From an uncultured Bacteroidales bacterium (GTDB taxonomy: Bacteria > Bacteroidota > Bacteroidia > Bacteroidales > UBA932): a stretch of 7,911 nt of DNA. The stretch lies in contig UQWT01000078.1 of NCBI GenBank assembly GCA_900544815.1, forward strand, positions 1 through 7,911, given 5' to 3'. Positions 5,580 to 7,911 of the stretch are shown one piece after another. Numbering within the stretch: position 1 is the stretch's first letter; each line of letters opens with the position of its first letter. A program made the position numbers and the translations under genes. Below the pieces are notes generated by a model. The model did no database searches. It worked only from the letters and a program-made list of their open reading frames with translations, and was not told the DNA's origin.

Positions 5580-6617
5580 CACAATTTTATAAGAATACTT
5601 TATTTTTCCATTATTCTTATTCATGCAGATCTCAAAACAGCTTTTACCATCAACAAGATGAAACTCAGCAGAAAACCTGTCATAAATATTTCTGGCAACA
5701 AGTCCCATTGTCATGCGCAGATTTATCTCAACAACAGGATTAAAACGGTATTTAGGCCCGTCATCAGTTCCACCATACTCGTAAACAAACTGATCTACCC
5801 CTATGAACCCTTCATAACTGCCCGAAACCCTCTTTTTAAGGAACTCAACAATAGCATTTCGCGATTTCAATAACAAATCGGCAGGAATATAGTCTAAAAT
5901 TTTCTTTTCAATAAATTCATTAGAAGCCAAAACATTGCCCCTATACGCCCCATTCCGGGCATAAAAAAGCGAATAACCAAGAAATTCTATACAATCTACC
6001 CCCTCATAGGCAGAATTACGCTCAGCCTTAGAAGATCTAAAAAGCATCGCAAATTCCAAAACAGGCCTAACCCTCTGCTCTACCACAACGTATCCATGCT
6101 TGGCTATAAGATTCCTGCACCACCCTGCATCACTGTAGGAGAGCCTTTTTGAAACAAACCTTATCCCTTTTCCGCTTCCCGACAAAGGAGCTTTTAGAAC
6201 AACTTCTTTATTACATTCCAAAAACGACTCAACATCCTTTACTTCTACAGCTTCTATACGATAATTATGAGAAGTAATATCATTAATATTACTATTATTC
6301 AGATACTCAAGAGCCTGCAAAGCCACTCTCCTATGCGAAAGAATGGTAATCTGTTGGATCTGCTTATCTGTTGGTAAAAGCCCTGCATCTACCCCCTCCT
6401 TTAAAAGTCTGTTTTTTAGAACAAAATCCCATCCCCATGGTACAATCTGCCCAAAGTCAGAATCATCCACTGCACAAAGGCCATGCATAAATCGTGTAAT
6501 TGAAGCGCAGTCACGTCCAAAAGCCAATGCACTCTCAGGCGGGACAAAATGTATATCGCCGTTAGCAAGGCATAAATCGTGTTCCGGGTTAAAAATATAC
6601 ACTGTTTTACAATTCAT
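5577..6617 (-). CDS. ATP-grasp-like protein of unknown substrate (346 aa)
   Basis: The N-terminus MNCKTVYIFNPEHDLCLANG, followed by a PPESALAF stretch, matches a Bacteroidetes family with a pre-ATP-grasp domain. ATP-grasp features follow: strand plus Lys and glycine-rich loop EVVLKAPLSGSGKGIRF (residues about 138-154), hinge YVVVEQRV (about 176-183), GVDQFVYEY with a possible metal Asp (273-281) and VEINLRMTMG (296-305), whose Glu297, Asn299 and Arg301 fit the usual metal/ATP site. Such enzymes join a carboxylate to an amine or thiol using ATP; the substrate here is unknown. An in-frame ATG at 6674 would add 19 residues (MQALSFLIIKVCCRQAIIL) absent from the conserved core, so 6617 is chosen. 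Its leader contains a small hairpin, gtctg-caa-cagac (6632-6644). It appears intact and transcribed alone, convergent with the chimeric ORF. Confidence 0.85.
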   Translation of the reverse strand: MNCKTVYIFNPEHDLCLANGDIHFVPPESALAFGRDCASITRFMHGLCAVDDSDFGQIVPWGWDFVLKNRLLKEGVDAGLLPTDKQIQQITILSHRRVALQALEYLNNSNINDITSHNYRIEAVEVKDVESFLECNKEVVLKAPLSGSGKGIRFVSKRLSYSDAGWCRNLIAKHGYVVVEQRVRPVLEFAMLFRSSKAERNSAYEGVDCIEFLGYSLFYARNGAYRGNVLASNEFIEKKILDYIPADLLLKSRNAIVEFLKKRVSGSYEGFIGVDQFVYEYGGTDDGPKYRFNPVVEINLRMTMGLVARNIYDRFSAEFHLVDGKSCFEICMNKNNGKIKYSYKIV

Positions 6618-6674
6618 TAATATTATTGCTTGTCTGCAACAGACTTTTATAATTAGGAATGATAAAGCCTGCAC

Positions 6675-6840
6675 AGCTTAGAAAATCTTGTCAAGTAGCT
6701 TTCCATCACTATAACAAAGTTTTTATAAGCCACTTTTGCTTCCTCATATTTCACAAATGTATTAATATTTTATTATTTATCGGCCAATTTTTGAAACCCG
6801 CATTAGCTTTCAGCTATAGCTTTGGCTTTGGCATTAGCTT
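6675..6840. other. Gene-free AT-rich stretch with AGCTTT repeats
   Basis: No coding frame is credible here. The right end has repeats of (t)agcttt and tttggc, including gcattagcttt twice (6800-6810 and 6831-6841). The rest is plain AT-rich DNA upstream of the ATP-grasp gene. I see no clear promoter for that gene, only a weak TTTG...TACTTG pair on the minus strand (plus bases 6715-6718 and 6692-6697). Confidence 0.5.
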
Positions 6841-6842
6841 TA

Positions 6843-6950
6843 CCCCCCTATACTCTCTTTACCCTTCCTCCACTATCAACCAAACTATCCGCTTCCCTAC
6901 AAAAATTTACGTAAATCATTTGTGTATGTTGTAAGAATAAATATCTTTGC
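6843..6950 (+). repeat. ~105 bp direct repeat, copy 1, carrying a rightward promoter
   Basis: This copy matches 7614-7723 almost base for base. From actatcaacc (6872) to gtaagaata (6939) only one base differs, with a length change in the C-rich part just before. It includes a C/T-rich stretch, an AT-rich aaaaattt and a palindrome atttacgtaaat (6905-6916). Confidence 0.93.
6905..6949 (+). promoter_or_regulatory. Strong Bacteroidetes promoter with upstream palindrome (copy 1)
   Basis: TTTG (6919-6922), a 19-base spacer and TATCTTTG (6942-6949) match the Bacteroidetes -33/-7 promoter exactly. The palindrome atttacgtaaat (6905-6916) lies two bases upstream of the -33 box and could bind an activator or act as an AT-rich UP-like element. 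Transcription would start near 6954 and run right, towards the 3' end of the opposing nuclease-like gene. Confidence 0.7.
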
Positions 6951-6953
6951 AGA

Positions 6954-7088
6954 AGAAGTGTTGGTTATCGCTGTTGGATTTGGCCGGTATTCTACCATTC
7001 ACTATACACCGGCTTAATGCGAAGATTTATTCAGGAGTGGTAGACCTGGATTTCGGAGGTTCGGTCTCCGTTCCAACATTTTCTTTAT
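6954..7088 (+). ncRNA. Candidate structured RNA 1, antisense to the 3' end of the PBECR-like gene
   Basis: Downstream of promoter copy 1 no protein is convincing, but arms pair over distance: tgttgga/tccaaca (6972-6978 with 7072-7078), followed by TTTTCTTTATT; tctaccattc/gagtggtaga (6991-7000 with 7035-7044, one wobble); and gccggt/accggc (6983-6988 with 7008-7013), which crosses the second stem as a pseudoknot or alternative fold. Part of it is forced by the opposing coding sequence from 7027, which lowers confidence. Confidence 0.25.
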
Positions 7089-7545
7089 TAAGCAAGTATC
7101 CTCTTCTAAATATTCCGCCACTGTTAACATTCCAATAAGAGGTATCTTTAGATAATTCAATAAATAGCAAATAACAATTTTTCAGTTCGGTGTAGATCAT
7201 GTATGTATAAAAAATGCCATCACGTATTTTCCCTTTCTTAACACATTCTCTTTTAAAATTAACAGCTACATATTCAACAAACTCAACAACAGATGCGAAT
7301 CCTGCATTTCTTATTTGTACTCCATGATTTGCTTCAATATGCCTTAAACCGTACCCCTTGCCTGCTATATTTTGAAATCCTACACTAAGCTTTATAGGAG
7401 CAGCTTTCAGCCGTGACTCCTCTTTTACTTCTCCAAAAACGGTATTTCCATTTTGTGCCAGTACAAAATTTTGTCCATTTTCATCAATTTCATCTGATAA
7501 CCTAATATCATTTATATAATCATTCTCCATATAAAGTGTCCCCAT
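7027..7545 (-). CDS. Stand-alone PBECR-like (Barnase/EndoU/ColicinE5/RelE-fold) nuclease-type protein (172 aa)
   Basis: Residues about 36-146 resemble the C-terminal nuclease-type domains found at the ends of phage MuF-like and other polymorphic proteins in Bacteroidetes: TVFGEV, then IKLSVGFQNIAGKGYGLRHI with HIEANHG (69-75; His69, Glu71, His74), AGFASVVEFVEYVAVNF, YLLFIELSKD and SYWNVNSGGIFRRGYL. The tail (TETEPPKSRSTTPE) is like the disordered ends of such proteins. Here the domain is not attached to a carrier; an in-frame TAG directly precedes the ATG. A second ATG (MENDY) lies five codons on. It may be a cut-off toxin tip, a chromosomal toxin or an orphan. No immunity gene is evident beside it. 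The gene lies between two direct repeats and has no clear promoter of its own. The family call rests on remembered sequence patterns. Confidence 0.7.
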   Translation of the reverse strand: MGTLYMENDYINDIRLSDEIDENGQNFVLAQNGNTVFGEVKEESRLKAAPIKLSVGFQNIAGKGYGLRHIEANHGVQIRNAGFASVVEFVEYVAVNFKRECVKKGKIRDGIFYTYMIYTELKNCYLLFIELSKDTSYWNVNSGGIFRRGYLLNKENVGTETEPPKSRSTTPE

Positions 7546-7613
7546 CTATAAATGGAGTAGAAAAGACCTATTTTGTAACACGTTTTTTTCGAATTTAGCT
7601 TTGTCACCCTCTA

Positions 7614-7723
7614 TCCCCCCTATACTCTCTTTACCCTCCCCCCCACTATCAACCAAACTATCCGCTTCCCGACAAAAATTTACGTAAATCATTTGTGTAT
7701 GTTGTAAGAATAGATAACCTTGT
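7614..7723 (+). repeat. ~105 bp direct repeat, copy 2
   Basis: This is the second copy of 6843-6950, offset by about 773 bases, in the same orientation. It has slightly more C-rich sequence and a changed -7 box. Together the copies bracket the nuclease-like gene, so recombination between them would remove exactly that gene. Confidence 0.93.
7678..7722 (+). promoter_or_regulatory. Promoter with upstream palindrome (copy 2)
   Basis: The same palindrome atttacgtaaat (7678-7689), TTTG (7692-7695) and 19-base spacer are followed by TAACCTTG (7715-7722), one base off the TAnnTTTG consensus. It should be weaker than copy 1. The start is expected near 7727. Confidence 0.55.
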
Positions 7724-7726
7724 CGG

Positions 7727-7830
7727 CAAAGAGCATTACTCTCTTGCGAAGGGAGGAGGTCAGGCAAATCCTAACAGGATTTTCAGCTAAGAGCCAATCA
7801 TAACTGTTGGAGAGTAATGTTTCTGTTTTT
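7727..7830 (+). ncRNA. Candidate structured RNA 2 ending in a terminator-like stem
   Basis: About 100 bases follow promoter copy 2 without a reading frame. A perfect 10 bp stem cattactctc (7734-7743) with gagagtaatg (7810-7819) encloses the whole and is followed by TTTCTGTTTTT. Inside is aatcct-aac-aggatt and, competing with the closing stem, ctctc/gggag (7739-7743 with 7751-7755). It could be a small RNA or a switch-type leader. I found no match to 6S, SRP, RNase P or a riboswitch class I know. Confidence 0.4.
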
Positions 7831-7854
7831 GCATTAAAGATTCAAGATAGAAGT

Positions 7855-7886
7855 GCAACACTGGCGGGCTAGCCCGCCAGTGTTGC
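7855..7886. repeat. Perfect 32 bp palindrome
   Basis: gcaacactggcgggct (7855-7870) is followed at once by its exact reverse complement (7871-7886). It is much richer in GC than its surroundings. A hairpin with no spacer can be a transcription terminator, a REP-like element or a symmetric protein site; a smaller hairpin gctt-caaa-aagc follows at once. Confidence 0.8.
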
Positions 7887-7911
7887 GGCAGCTTCAAAAA
7901 GCAATACAAAA

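Noticed and set aside
6343..6681. Plus-strand frame of 112 codons opposite the ATP-grasp gene
   Set aside because: Shadow of the minus-strand gene, whose motifs are clear.
6659..6934. Plus-strand frame of 91 codons
   Set aside because: Lies across AGCTTT repeats and the promoter repeat; the hydrophobic product follows from AT-rich sequence.
6947..7138. Plus-strand frame of 63 codons just behind promoter copy 1
   Set aside because: Its ATG-like start would overlap the -7 box, and more than half lies opposite the nuclease-like gene; a leader peptide cannot be fully excluded.
7727..7830. Identity as SRP RNA because of GGTCAGG near 7757-7763
   Set aside because: The conserved GGAAGG loop and AGCAGCC partner are absent, so the short match is chance; 6S RNA features were not found either.

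Overview
The window looks like a stretch of an AT-rich Bacteroidales chromosome (Bacteroides, Parabacteroides or Prevotella relatives). Three things point there: several promoter-like sites with the Bacteroidetes -7 element TAnnTTTG (TATCTTTG, TAACTTTG, TATTTTTG) and one well-spaced upstream TTTG; a lack of Shine-Dalgarno sequences before the genes; and protein families typical of that order. It is an accessory, patchwork region in which mobile-element debris alternates with single genes, and there is no obvious long operon.

Left part (1-1367): the distal part of an IS3-family insertion sequence. A short orfA runs into a DDE transposase orfB through a -1 slippery A7 tract at 247-253. A strong hairpin, a duplicated hairpin-bearing repeat and a probable right inverted repeat follow. 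About 125 bases later comes a complete DUF4143-type AAA ATPase (1492-2748), then a possible 58-codon small gene (2818-2994).

Centre (2995-4857): about 700 bases with no convincing gene. They hold a divergent pair of promoter-like boxes, four helically phased CTACA repeats, a three-tier inverted repeat and small hairpins, suggesting a former control or recombination region. Next is a minus-strand Fic-domain protein (3695-4729) with an N-terminal winged helix. Its catalytic His is replaced by Gln, and its promoter lies in an array of four AATCGGCTCA half-sites, as if the protein controls itself.

Right part (4858-7911): a plus-strand ORF that fuses a fragment of an RHS repeat in frame to a DUF2867 protein, a minus-strand ATP-grasp-like protein (5577-6617) and a minus-strand stand-alone protein resembling PBECR-type toxin nuclease tips (7027-7545). 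The last is flanked by two ~105 bp direct repeats. Each repeat carries a promoter-like site facing right, and each is followed by sequence that could fold into a structured RNA ending in a U-rich tract. The window ends with a perfect 32 bp palindrome.

The RHS scrap, toxin-like domain, Fic protein, DUF4143 ATPase and IS together suggest a hotspot of toxin/antitoxin and mobile-element turnover. The best candidates for new biology are the repeat-promoter/PBECR cassette with its two RNA candidates, and the probably AMPylation-dead Fic regulator with its operator array.
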